Assembly: GCF_002633015.1 (NCBI RefSeq)
Contig: NZ_NSIU01000014.1
Coordinates: 1 to 52,203 of the forward strand
DNA from: Sulfuricurvum sp. PD_MW2
Lineage (GTDB): Bacteria; Campylobacterota; Campylobacteria; Campylobacterales; Sulfurimonadaceae
DNA length: 52,203 bases
Direction: 5' to 3'
Position 1 is the first letter of the stretch. Each line of letters opens with the position of its first letter. The notes below the pieces were generated by a model. That model saw nothing but the letters and a program-made list of their open reading frames with translations. It had not been told where the DNA came from and made no database searches. The position numbers were made by a program, and so were the translations under genes. This document shows positions 43,175-51,050 of the stretch, piece after piece.

Positions 43175-45445
43175 ATGGCCTATCATCAGCGATTTATAAC
43201 ATCACGTCTTCTTCCGATCGGAGCAATGTTGCTTAGTATGAGCGCGAGTTCTGTATTGGCGGATACTAAAAACAGCGATTCCAACTCAACGCTCAAAGCG
43301 ATTGACATTCAAGAGAATATCCAAATTGAGTTGCCTCGCTATCAGCCGGGGGTTTCTAAAACAGCTAAAACCGGTCAGTTGGCTCACGATGTGCCCCAAG
43401 CGATTACCGTTGTGACCAAAGAATTGTTGCACGACAAATCGGAATTTACGGTCAAAGAGGCGTTGAGCAATGTTGCGGGATTAACGTTTAATGCTGCCGA
43501 AGGGGGGCGTATTGGGGATAACATGAATCTGCGAGGGTTTTATACGTTTGGAGATTTATACCTTGACGGTATTCGTGACGTAGCGCAATATAACCGTGAT
43601 ACGTTCAATCTAGAGTCGGTCGACGTGTTACGCGGTGGGGCGGCAATGCTGTTTGGTCGCGGACAAGCCGGCGGGGTTATCAATCAAGTGAGTAAAGATG
43701 CTGAAGCTGAAAATTTCGGAAAACTATCGATGACGGTGGGGAACGATCAGTATAAACGTGCTTCTACCGATATCAATGTGATGCTGAATGACACAACGGC
43801 ATTTCGTTTGAATGCGATGGGTATGGATGCAGGAAGTACCCGTAATGACGTTGTGAATGAATCCTACGGTGTCGCTCCGACGATAACTTTCGGACTCAAT
43901 ACCGATAATGAGTTCAGTATTTCCCATTTTTATCTGAATACCCATATCACTCCCGATTATGGGGTACCGTTTTATAACAAACGTCCTTTAGATGTAGATA
44001 AAAGTACATTTTACGGGTTTACAGATGATTATGAAGATAACAGAGTCAATATTACGACGCTGAGCAATGTTCATAAGTTTTCATCGGATACGCAGTTGCG
44101 CTCGGTAATTCGACATGCTGATTATCTACGTGATAACTGGGCGATTGCACCGGGCGGTTATGACAGTGTGACAGGATCGGTAAGCCGAAGTTCAAAAGGT
44201 AACGGTGCCAAAGAGAAAACCGATACATGGCAAAACGATTTTACGACCAAATTCGAAGCGCTCGGAATGAAACATGAAGTATTGGTCGGAAGTGAGTATC
44301 TTGCAGAAGAGCAGGAGAGATGGGGGCATGATGGGCTATCAGCCTATTATCCGAATATTACCGATGCCAACGGACCGGCAAACGGATTGCCTGACAGTGC
44401 TACCGGAAGATATGTCGCTAACAACGGGATCATCTATTCACGTACGAGTTCTACCGGATCATGGGCAGCACAGCTACCGAATACGTTGGAATCAGGCTCA
44501 ACGCTTCCGGATGCCTATAAAGCATTTTATGGCAATAAAGAGCGCAATATGAGCGGTGGATACAAAGGGAAAACGTGGGCCGTCTATTCACAAGATGTGA
44601 TTGAGTTTGTGCCGCATTGGAAAGTGATGGGGGGATTTCGCAAAGATTGGCTGAATATGGATTATCTTGATGCCAATATGAACAAAAATGGCGAACTCCA
44701 TTTTAATGAGATGAGTTACCGTGCCGGTTTGTCGTACCAGCCGAGTGCGAATCAGCACTATTATCTTGCGTGGAACAACTCGTTTAACACCACCGGAGAT
44801 TTGTACTCATTTTCAAACCAGTATGCACCGGAACGGAGTAAGACGTATGAATTGGGTGCGAAATGGGAACTGTTCGATGGTGATTTGTCATTACGCACCG
44901 CAATTTACCGAACGATCAAAGAGTGGGAACGCAATACCGACGTGGCGAGTGCTTCGAGTAACCCTATTTTGAGTAAAAAACGTCATACAGATGGAATTGA
45001 GCTCGAAGCGGCGGGACGTCTTAGCGACAATTGGGATATTTTCAGCGGGATTGCATTGATGGATCCTGAAGTCGATGAGGTAGCTCCCGGGAAAAGCAGT
45101 GTCTATATCGGACATCGCCCTCCAAACGCAACCGATTATACGTTTAATCTCTGGTCAACGTATAAATTGGGCGGAGGTTGGAAAATCGGCGGAGGCTGCG
45201 AAGGAAAAGGGGAACGTGCCGTTTACAGCTACGGAACCGCGACAACATTCGATCCGAATAAAGTGCCAAGCTATATCCGATACGACGGAATGGTTTCGTA
45301 TACCCAAAAAGAGTATGCTCTTCAGTTGAATATCAAAAATCTACTGAATACGACCTATTATGATGCAGCTTATATCAATGGCGGTTTTGTTGTTCCGGGT
45401 ATTGGACGTACCGTTCAGATCACGTTGGATTATAAATTCTTTTAA
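43175..45445 (+). CDS. TonB-dependent siderophore receptor
   Basis: 756 residues from the ATG at 43175 behind AAGGAG (a GTG two codons upstream is possible). It has a signal peptide (about 1-29, ending VLA), a plug domain (about 65-175; VPQAITVVTKELL, LNMRGFYTFGDLYLDGIRD, VDVLRGGAAMLFGRGQAGGVIN) and a 22-strand barrel ending in DYKFF with C-terminal Phe. The plug resembles Fiu/FhuE-type catecholate or hydroxamate receptors. The exact siderophore is unknown. No siderophore synthesis genes nearby. Confidence 0.93.
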   Translation: MAYHQRFITSRLLPIGAMLLSMSASSVLADTKNSDSNSTLKAIDIQENIQIELPRYQPGVSKTAKTGQLAHDVPQAITVVTKELLHDKSEFTVKEALSNVAGLTFNAAEGGRIGDNMNLRGFYTFGDLYLDGIRDVAQYNRDTFNLESVDVLRGGAAMLFGRGQAGGVINQVSKDAEAENFGKLSMTVGNDQYKRASTDINVMLNDTTAFRLNAMGMDAGSTRNDVVNESYGVAPTITFGLNTDNEFSISHFYLNTHITPDYGVPFYNKRPLDVDKSTFYGFTDDYEDNRVNITTLSNVHKFSSDTQLRSVIRHADYLRDNWAIAPGGYDSVTGSVSRSSKGNGAKEKTDTWQNDFTTKFEALGMKHEVLVGSEYLAEEQERWGHDGLSAYYPNITDANGPANGLPDSATGRYVANNGIIYSRTSSTGSWAAQLPNTLESGSTLPDAYKAFYGNKERNMSGGYKGKTWAVYSQDVIEFVPHWKVMGGFRKDWLNMDYLDANMNKNGELHFNEMSYRAGLSYQPSANQHYYLAWNNSFNTTGDLYSFSNQYAPERSKTYELGAKWELFDGDLSLRTAIYRTIKEWERNTDVASASSNPILSKKRHTDGIELEAAGRLSDNWDIFSGIALMDPEVDEVAPGKSSVYIGHRPPNATDYTFNLWSTYKLGGGWKIGGGCEGKGERAVYSYGTATTFDPNKVPSYIRYDGMVSYTQKEYALQLNIKNLLNTTYYDAAYINGGFVVPGIGRTVQITLDYKFF

Positions 45446-45501
45446 AACTCCCCGTAGGGAGTTTTGAGGGTAGAACATATCAAATGTTTTATCCTCAAAA
45501 C
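45444..45501 (+). terminator. terminator hairpin overlapped by an alternative stem
   Basis: AAAACTCCC-CGTA-GGGAGTTTT (45444-45465) is a strong hairpin at the receptor stop codon. GTTTTGAGG (45461-45469) also pairs with CCTCAAAAC (45493-45501), a perfect 9-bp stem. The two stems share 45461-45465 and cannot form at once, so this may be an attenuator between the receptor and piuC. Confidence 0.55.
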
Positions 45502-45520
45502 TTTAGGCAAAGGAAACAAA

Positions 45521-46204
45521 ATGTTACTCCACATACCCAATGTACTGACTGCTGAACAGGTAGTACGGTGCCGTGAAATTCTTACCTCTACCACATGGGT
45601 AGACGGTAATGTAACCAGCGGTACTCAGGCGGCGAAAGCCAAAAACAATTTACAGCTCCCGGAAGAGTCCGAGGCAGCGGTTGAATTGCAGAAAATCATT
45701 CTGGATGCGTTGAGCAATAACGCCCTTTTTTTTACGGCGGCATTGCCAAAGAAAATATTTCCGCCGTTATTTAATTGTTATACAGGCGAGTTTAATACGT
45801 TTGGCAATCATGTAGATAATGCCGTACGCACAATGCGAGGAGGGGGAAAACGGGTCAGAAGCGATTTGTCGTTTACACTCTTTTTCTCGGACCCGGAAGA
45901 GTATGAGGGCGGGGAACTCGTTATTGAAGATACATTTGGATCACAAGTGGTCAAACTTCCTGCCGGGGATTTGGTCCTGTATCCATCATCCAGCGTTCAT
46001 CGTGTTGAACCGGTCACACAGGGGGCTCGTATTGCGTGTTTTACATGGCTTGAAAGTATGATCCGCGAGACGGATCGCCGTCGTTTATTGTTCGATTTGG
46101 ACATGTCCATTATGGCATTTCGAGAACGTTTGGGAGATGATGAAGATACGGTCAAGCTCACCAGTATTTATCACAATCTGCTTCGCACGTGGGCAGATAC
46201 GTAA
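45521..46204 (+). CDS. Fe(II)/2-oxoglutarate dioxygenase, PiuC/PKHD-type
   Basis: 227 residues from the ATG at 45521, matching the family length. Fe ligands H97, D99 (NHVDNAVR) and H160 (SSVHRVEPV); 2-oxoglutarate Arg R170. PiuC-like enzymes are iron-repressed and lie beside siderophore receptors in many Gram-negatives; the substrate is not known. ExbB follows after 54 bases. Confidence 0.9.
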   Translation: MLLHIPNVLTAEQVVRCREILTSTTWVDGNVTSGTQAAKAKNNLQLPEESEAAVELQKIILDALSNNALFFTAALPKKIFPPLFNCYTGEFNTFGNHVDNAVRTMRGGGKRVRSDLSFTLFFSDPEEYEGGELVIEDTFGSQVVKLPAGDLVLYPSSSVHRVEPVTQGARIACFTWLESMIRETDRRRLLFDLDMSIMAFRERLGDDEDTVKLTSIYHNLLRTWADT

Positions 46205-46258
46205 GAAGCCTGTCGGTAAACGGACAAAAAATATACATCTTAATTTTTGGAGATAACA

Positions 46259-46681
46259 ATGGAAGAATTAAAAATAGTAGTCGATTATGCGACAATAGGG
46301 ATTTTGGGATTGATGAGTGTTATTGCTATCGGATATGGGATAGAGCGGTTCTTTTATTATAAGTCGGTCGACATCAAAGCGTATGAAACAAAAAATCGTG
46401 CCGAAGCAGAGCTTTCCAAAAATTTGACAACGATTTCCGTCATCGGATCGAACGCCCCTTATGTAGGATTATTGGGTACGGTTGCCGGTATTATGGTGGT
46501 CTTTTATGAGATCGGAAAAAGCGGAGGGATGGAGCCTTCGGCGGTAGTGATCGGTCTGTCATTGGCATTGAAAGCAACCGCATTAGGTTTATTGGTTGCG
46601 ATTCCTTCCCTGATGATTTACAGCGCGTGTTTGCGAAAAGTTGATTTGTTGATGGGAGTATGGGAAGATGCGCGCGCTTAA
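46259..46681 (+). CDS. exbB: TonB-system energiser ExbB
   Basis: 140 residues from the ATG at 46259 behind GGAG. Three membrane segments (about 10-28, 68-88, 102-125) with APYVGLLGTVAGIM and GLSLALKATALGLLVAIPS, the ExbB/TolQ motifs. It is the short ExbB type. It overlaps exbD by 14 bases. Confidence 0.93.
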   Translation: MEELKIVVDYATIGILGLMSVIAIGYGIERFFYYKSVDIKAYETKNRAEAELSKNLTTISVIGSNAPYVGLLGTVAGIMVVFYEIGKSGGMEPSAVVIGLSLALKATALGLLVAIPSLMIYSACLRKVDLLMGVWEDARA

Positions 46682-47051
46682 ACGGGTAGAGGGGATCAAT
46701 GTCGTCCCTTTGATCGATGTTGTTTTGGTGTTGCTCGCGATCGTATTGACGATATCGACGTTTGTCGCATCGGGTGCAATCAAACTTAATCTTCCCTCAT
46801 CATCGAGTGCTATCCAAACACCGGCACAAAAAATTGATATTGCCGTTGATGAAAAAGGATCGATGTTTTGGAACGGCAAAGAGGTATCGACCCAAGAGAT
46901 AATCGCTCAAATCGAAACGCTCAACCAAGATTCTCAAGTAAGTATACGAGGGGATAAACGAGCACTATTTAACGATTTTATCTTTATACTTGATCGATTG
47001 AAGCTTCAAAAAATTGAAAAAATATCGATTGTGACGAAGAGGGAATCATGA
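46668..47051 (+). CDS. exbD: TonB-system protein ExbD
   Basis: 127 residues. One N-terminal membrane segment (about 15-37) has the proton-path aspartate in VPLIDVVLVLLAIV. The periplasmic domain follows. It overlaps tonB by 4 bases (ATGA). Confidence 0.94.
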   Translation: MRALKRVEGINVVPLIDVVLVLLAIVLTISTFVASGAIKLNLPSSSSAIQTPAQKIDIAVDEKGSMFWNGKEVSTQEIIAQIETLNQDSQVSIRGDKRALFNDFIFILDRLKLQKIEKISIVTKRES

Positions 47052-47734
47052 AAACGTCACGCTCATTCGGGTTCTCGCTTGTTTTGCATGCACTCATTAT
47101 CAGTGTAGCAGTCTTGTTTTTTTCGATTGTACCCGAAAAGGATGAGGAGGTAGTGCTTGAACTCTCTCTCAGTGCGCCCTCTGAGGAGCCCCAGCCGATG
47201 GCCAAAAATCAAATCTCACCTTCTGTGACAACCGCAATGCAGAACGTGAAGTCTTTGAATACTCCAGAACCGGTGGTAAAAGCGGTTACCGAACCGATCA
47301 AAGAAGCTATTGTTTCGGAATCAAAAGTACAAAAAGAACCGGTTGCTGTGACAAATTCGGCAGTTGTGCAACAAACGGCTTCTACCGCTACGAATAAACT
47401 GCCAGAGCCGTCAGCTCCCCCCGCACCTCCAACCGTGAATGTCGAAGAGCAATACCTCGATAATCATCTATCGGCCATACGGGATGTATTGGTTAAATAC
47501 CGTAAATATCCCAATCAGGCGGTTCGTCAAAAACAAGAGGGGGATGTACGTGTCTCATTTCGTTTGAAAGCGAACGGTGAGGTAGAAGACATTACGATCA
47601 TCAGCAGTTCGGGATATACGATTTTGGATGATGATGCGAAAGCGCTGATTGAAAAGACGTCGCTTTATTTTCCCCGACCTCCCAAAAGCATTCGGATTAC
47701 CGTCCCTTTGAGGTACAGTTTAAAAACAGCCTAA
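47048..47734 (+). CDS. tonB: TonB energy transducer
   Basis: 228 residues: anchor (about 9-26), a spacer rich in Pro, Glu, Lys and Val (about 40-135), and the C-terminal TonB domain (about 148-228, with YPNQAVRQKQEGDVRVSFRL). It couples proton-motive force to the receptor upstream. It overlaps the convergent deacetylase by 4 bases. Confidence 0.92.
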   Translation: MKTSRSFGFSLVLHALIISVAVLFFSIVPEKDEEVVLELSLSAPSEEPQPMAKNQISPSVTTAMQNVKSLNTPEPVVKAVTEPIKEAIVSESKVQKEPVAVTNSAVVQQTASTATNKLPEPSAPPAPPTVNVEEQYLDNHLSAIRDVLVKYRKYPNQAVRQKQEGDVRVSFRLKANGEVEDITIISSSGYTILDDDAKALIEKTSLYFPRPPKSIRITVPLRYSLKTA

Positions 47735-48471
47735 GGGAGTCGGTTGAGATGTTGTTTGACATCGCTAAGCCGGACAAAACCGTATCCTTGCGCTTTGAGT
47801 TTGGCAATCCCTTCGATTATCCCTTCGCGCGTACCGCTTTCGGGATGATTCATGTGAAAAATCACAACATCACCGCTATGGGCGCTCTCTAACTGTTGTG
47901 CCACTTTGGGAGCACTGAACGTTGCTCCAGCATCTCCTAAAACACTGAATCCGGCAATCTCAACACCGTTTTTATGGGCAATTGCAACGGCTTGTTCGTC
48001 ATAGTAGGCAGTACCGGAACGGAAAAATTTTGGACGTTTGCCGGTAATTTTTTCGATGAGTTCAGCATTTGTGTTGATCTCCCGCTCGACTTCTTCCGCA
48101 GAGGCTGTGCCGGGGATATTGTAGATGCTCTTTCCATTCACAGAGAGGGGACGATGCGCCGTTCCGTGGTTTGCGATTTCAAAGAGGGGATTTGCCGCTA
48201 GAGAAGCAAAGATTTCGGGATTGCTATGTATCCATCGTGAGTTGATAAAGAGGGTAGCAGGGATACGGTTTTCACTCAGAAATTTGATCAATTCTGCATC
48301 GTACCCAGAACTTTTTACGCTCCCTCCGCACGCATCGAATGTAAGAGCAATCTCTTTTTTAGGGGCTGAAAAGGTAGTAACGACACCGCTGACGTTTTCT
48401 CCCCATTGTTTCGGTTCATCCGCATAAAGAGAAAATGTCGCGATAGAGAAGATCATAAGCCACTTGATCAT
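47731..48471 (-). CDS. exported polysaccharide deacetylase
   Basis: 246 residues from the ATG at 48471 (AAAGG upstream). Signal peptide about 1-18. The NodB-type domain has the catalytic Asp in LTFDACGG, the metal His pair in NHGTAHRP, and the later FRSGTAYYDE. It probably removes acetyl from peptidoglycan or another cell-surface glycan. The substrate is not clear from sequence. Confidence 0.88.
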   Translation of the reverse strand: MIKWLMIFSIATFSLYADEPKQWGENVSGVVTTFSAPKKEIALTFDACGGSVKSSGYDAELIKFLSENRIPATLFINSRWIHSNPEIFASLAANPLFEIANHGTAHRPLSVNGKSIYNIPGTASAEEVEREINTNAELIEKITGKRPKFFRSGTAYYDEQAVAIAHKNGVEIAGFSVLGDAGATFSAPKVAQQLESAHSGDVVIFHMNHPESGTREGIIEGIAKLKAQGYGFVRLSDVKQHLNRLP

Positions 48472-48625
48472 AGGAAACCTTTGTAACAATAATGTGGTAT
48501 TGTATCGTACTTTGTAACTTAGAGTTTGAGTGGTGGATAAATGCCTTAAGATTGTTTTCACACCTGCTCAGATATGATATTCCTATTTTGGAAATCAATT
48601 TTATTTATTAATATTTGGACTGATC

Positions 48626-50587
48626 ATGCCTCATAAAACCACTTATACCAAAATCGCCGCAAAAATTATTTTTATTACGATGTTTTTTACTCTGATTGCC
48701 GCTTATTTTTATGGCGAATACATGAAAAAAGACGCGATTTCCAACCTTGCTCATGTAGATGCAAAAAAAACGAGTAAACTTGTTTTCGAAACACTCTATT
48801 CGGCGATGCAGAGAGGATGGACCAAAGATGATTTAGATGAAATCATCAGCCGTCTCAATCGTGTCGATGAACATATGAAAGTCAATGTGTATCGCAGTGA
48901 AATCGTGGCTGAGCGTTTTGGAGAAATCCAAAAAGACAAGATTGCCAGGGAAGGGAATTCGGATATCGCAAAAGCGATCAACGGTTCGGAAGTTTTGAGA
49001 ATACCGAATTCGGAGTACATTCAGTTTTATTATCCAGTTGTTGCGAAAGAGGCATGTTTGAAATGCCATACGAATGCAAAAGCCGGAGACGTTTTGGGGG
49101 TTATCGATGTTTCGTACCCGATTGATGACCTCAAAGTTTCTTTGAGTGACATGATTAACTTTTTTATTATCTTTATCGTTGCCTTTTCACTCATAGTCTA
49201 TTTGGCAATTTTTATTGAACTCAAACAGTATCTGATTAAGCCGATCAAAAATTTTGCCAATGTCATCAAAAATATTACCATGTCAAACGACATCAAAAAA
49301 CGGGTTGATGTGAATGACAATATCGAAGAGATTGACTCCATCAAAGATATCTTCAACAGTATGCTTGATTCGATCGAACATCAATTTTATTTTGACAATT
49401 TGACCGGTTTGGAAAACAGACGGATGCTGACCGAAAAATTGGATGAGAAACGTTATGCCTCTTTGATGATTATTAATATCGATTCATTTCAAGAGATTAA
49501 CGATCTTTACGGTGATCAAGCCGGAGATATTATTTTGAAAGATTTTGCACAGTTTTTACGAGAGATTATGCCGGATATGGGTGGCTTGTATCGGCTGCAC
49601 TCAGATGAATTTGCCCATTTGTGCGAGAGTGATATCGATATCAACGATTTTAAAAATTTTGCTTCGATGGTCAGCGAAAAGATTTCGCATAAAAGATTCG
49701 CGATTGGAGACAAGGGTGATGTCAGCATCAGCGCTACAATAGGGATCTCATACGGGTCGGAATTTTTGTTGATGAATGCGGATATCGCTCTCAAACTGGC
49801 CAAAAAGAATAAAAAGAATTTCTTGATTTATGACGATACGATGGCCATGGCAAAAGAGTATGAGAAAAATTTTGACTGGACCAAACGTCTTAAAAAAGCG
49901 ATTGAAGAGGATAAAATCGTTCCGGTGTTCCAACCGATCGTCGATACGTATACCCAAACGACGGTTAAATACGAAGCATTGATGCGGATGCTCGATGATC
50001 AGGGGTTGTATATTGCTCCAATCCATTTTCTCGAACTTGCCAAGAAAAATAAACTTTATCACGAGCTCACCAAAATCATCATCGAAAAATCGTTTACCAA
50101 ATTTCAGAATCTCCCTTACATGGTATCGATCAATATTTCGGTTGAAGATATTTTGAACAAAGAGATATATGGCTTTATCATAGCAAAACTTGATGAGTTC
50201 AAGATCGGCAACAAGGTGGTATTTGAGATTATAGAGTCTGAGGGGATTGAAAACTTTGATCAGGTACTCAGCTTTATTAACGACGTTAAAAAATACGGTG
50301 CCAAGATTTCGATCGATGACTTTGGAACAGGATATTCGAATTTTGAATACTTGATGAAGTTAAAAGTGGACTATATAAAAATCGACGGTTCAATGATCAA
50401 AAGTATAGACAGTGACAAGAATGCTCAAATGATTACACGATCGATTGTAAGTTTTGCTAAAAATATGGAGATCAAAACGGTTGCCGAATTCGTCCATTCG
50501 AAAAACGTCGCTGAAAAAGTCAAAGAAATGGGGGTCGATTTTTCACAAGGGTATTATTTCGGAGAACCGACCGATACGATTCGCTAA
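48626..50587 (+). CDS. c-type haem sensor with degenerate GGDEF and EAL domains
   Basis: 653 residues. Membrane segments (about 10-29 and 176-197) bracket a periplasmic Tll0287/DUF3365-like domain with a CxxCH haem c site (C144, C147, H148, in EACLKCHTN). A HAMP-like linker leads to the GGDEF domain, whose site is HSDEF (325-329) and so probably inactive. The EAL domain (EAL at 450-452) has all catalytic residues: NIS, FEIIES, DDFGTGYS, IKIDGS, AEF and SQGYYFGEP. It likely degrades c-di-GMP in response to redox or gas at the haem. Confidence 0.87.
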   Translation: MPHKTTYTKIAAKIIFITMFFTLIAAYFYGEYMKKDAISNLAHVDAKKTSKLVFETLYSAMQRGWTKDDLDEIISRLNRVDEHMKVNVYRSEIVAERFGEIQKDKIAREGNSDIAKAINGSEVLRIPNSEYIQFYYPVVAKEACLKCHTNAKAGDVLGVIDVSYPIDDLKVSLSDMINFFIIFIVAFSLIVYLAIFIELKQYLIKPIKNFANVIKNITMSNDIKKRVDVNDNIEEIDSIKDIFNSMLDSIEHQFYFDNLTGLENRRMLTEKLDEKRYASLMIINIDSFQEINDLYGDQAGDIILKDFAQFLREIMPDMGGLYRLHSDEFAHLCESDIDINDFKNFASMVSEKISHKRFAIGDKGDVSISATIGISYGSEFLLMNADIALKLAKKNKKNFLIYDDTMAMAKEYEKNFDWTKRLKKAIEEDKIVPVFQPIVDTYTQTTVKYEALMRMLDDQGLYIAPIHFLELAKKNKLYHELTKIIIEKSFTKFQNLPYMVSINISVEDILNKEIYGFIIAKLDEFKIGNKVVFEIIESEGIENFDQVLSFINDVKKYGAKISIDDFGTGYSNFEYLMKLKVDYIKIDGSMIKSIDSDKNAQMITRSIVSFAKNMEIKTVAEFVHSKNVAEKVKEMGVDFSQGYYFGEPTDTIR

Positions 50588-50593
50588 AAGCGA

Positions 50594-50749
50594 TTATTGT
50601 GTTTTCTCTTTGACATATGATGCACCCTGATTTACTTTTCCTTTGGTCCAATCGAGCGCACTTGTTGTGTCTTCTTTTACACCGCTCCATGTAGCCGAAC
50701 AACCTGCGATTGAAAATAGTAGTAACATGCTATAAACGAAAAGTTTCAT
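50594..50749 (-). CDS. small lipoprotein
   Basis: 51 residues: signal sequence with lipobox SIAGC (Cys at 17), then a short mature part (SATWSGVKEDTTSALDWTKG). ATG at 50749 with AGGAGAG upstream. Similar in size to entericidin-like lipoproteins but with no clear match. It ends 6 bases from the convergent EAL gene. Function unknown. Confidence 0.75.
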   Translation of the reverse strand: MKLFVYSMLLLFSIAGCSATWSGVKEDTTSALDWTKGKVNQGASYVKEKTQ

Positions 50750-51050
50750 AACGTCTCTCCTTGATATAAAAAAACTATCAAATATTGTAACAATTTTGGG
50801 TGTCTTTAACGGATATTATTAGAAGTTAGTATATACGAAATGTGATAAATTTTGATATTAATGCGTAAAATCTAGAATTTTTCATAAAATTAATCAAGAC
50901 ATTATTTGATGACAATGTGACAAAAAGTAAAAAAAATACTTACTTTTTGTCACATACTTGCAACACTTCAGTGTAATAATTTCATGTTTTATCTTTTTTC
51001 TTACTTTGCATAGCTAGTTGAGAGATAACCAATAAAGGAGCTTACACGGA
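50750..51050. other. intergenic region between lipoprotein and chemoreceptor
   Basis: 301 bases, very AT-rich, between divergent genes. It holds the 14-bp inverted repeat at 50917-50953 and probably both promoters. A TAATAAT lies at 50974-50980. No ORF I can support. Confidence 0.6.
50917..50953. repeat. 14-bp inverted repeat with 9-base spacer
   Basis: GTGACAAAAAGTAA (50917-50930), spacer AAAAAATAC, then TTACTTTTTGTCAC (50940-50953). All 14 positions pair. It lies roughly 100 bases upstream of the chemoreceptor ATG and far from any gene end, so it is more likely an operator or the terminator of a small RNA than a normal gene terminator. Confidence 0.7.

Noticed and set aside
50946-50970. 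Sigma-54 promoter (TGTCAC, TTGCA) before the chemoreceptor
   Set aside because: The GG of the -24 element is missing and the spacing is one base short.
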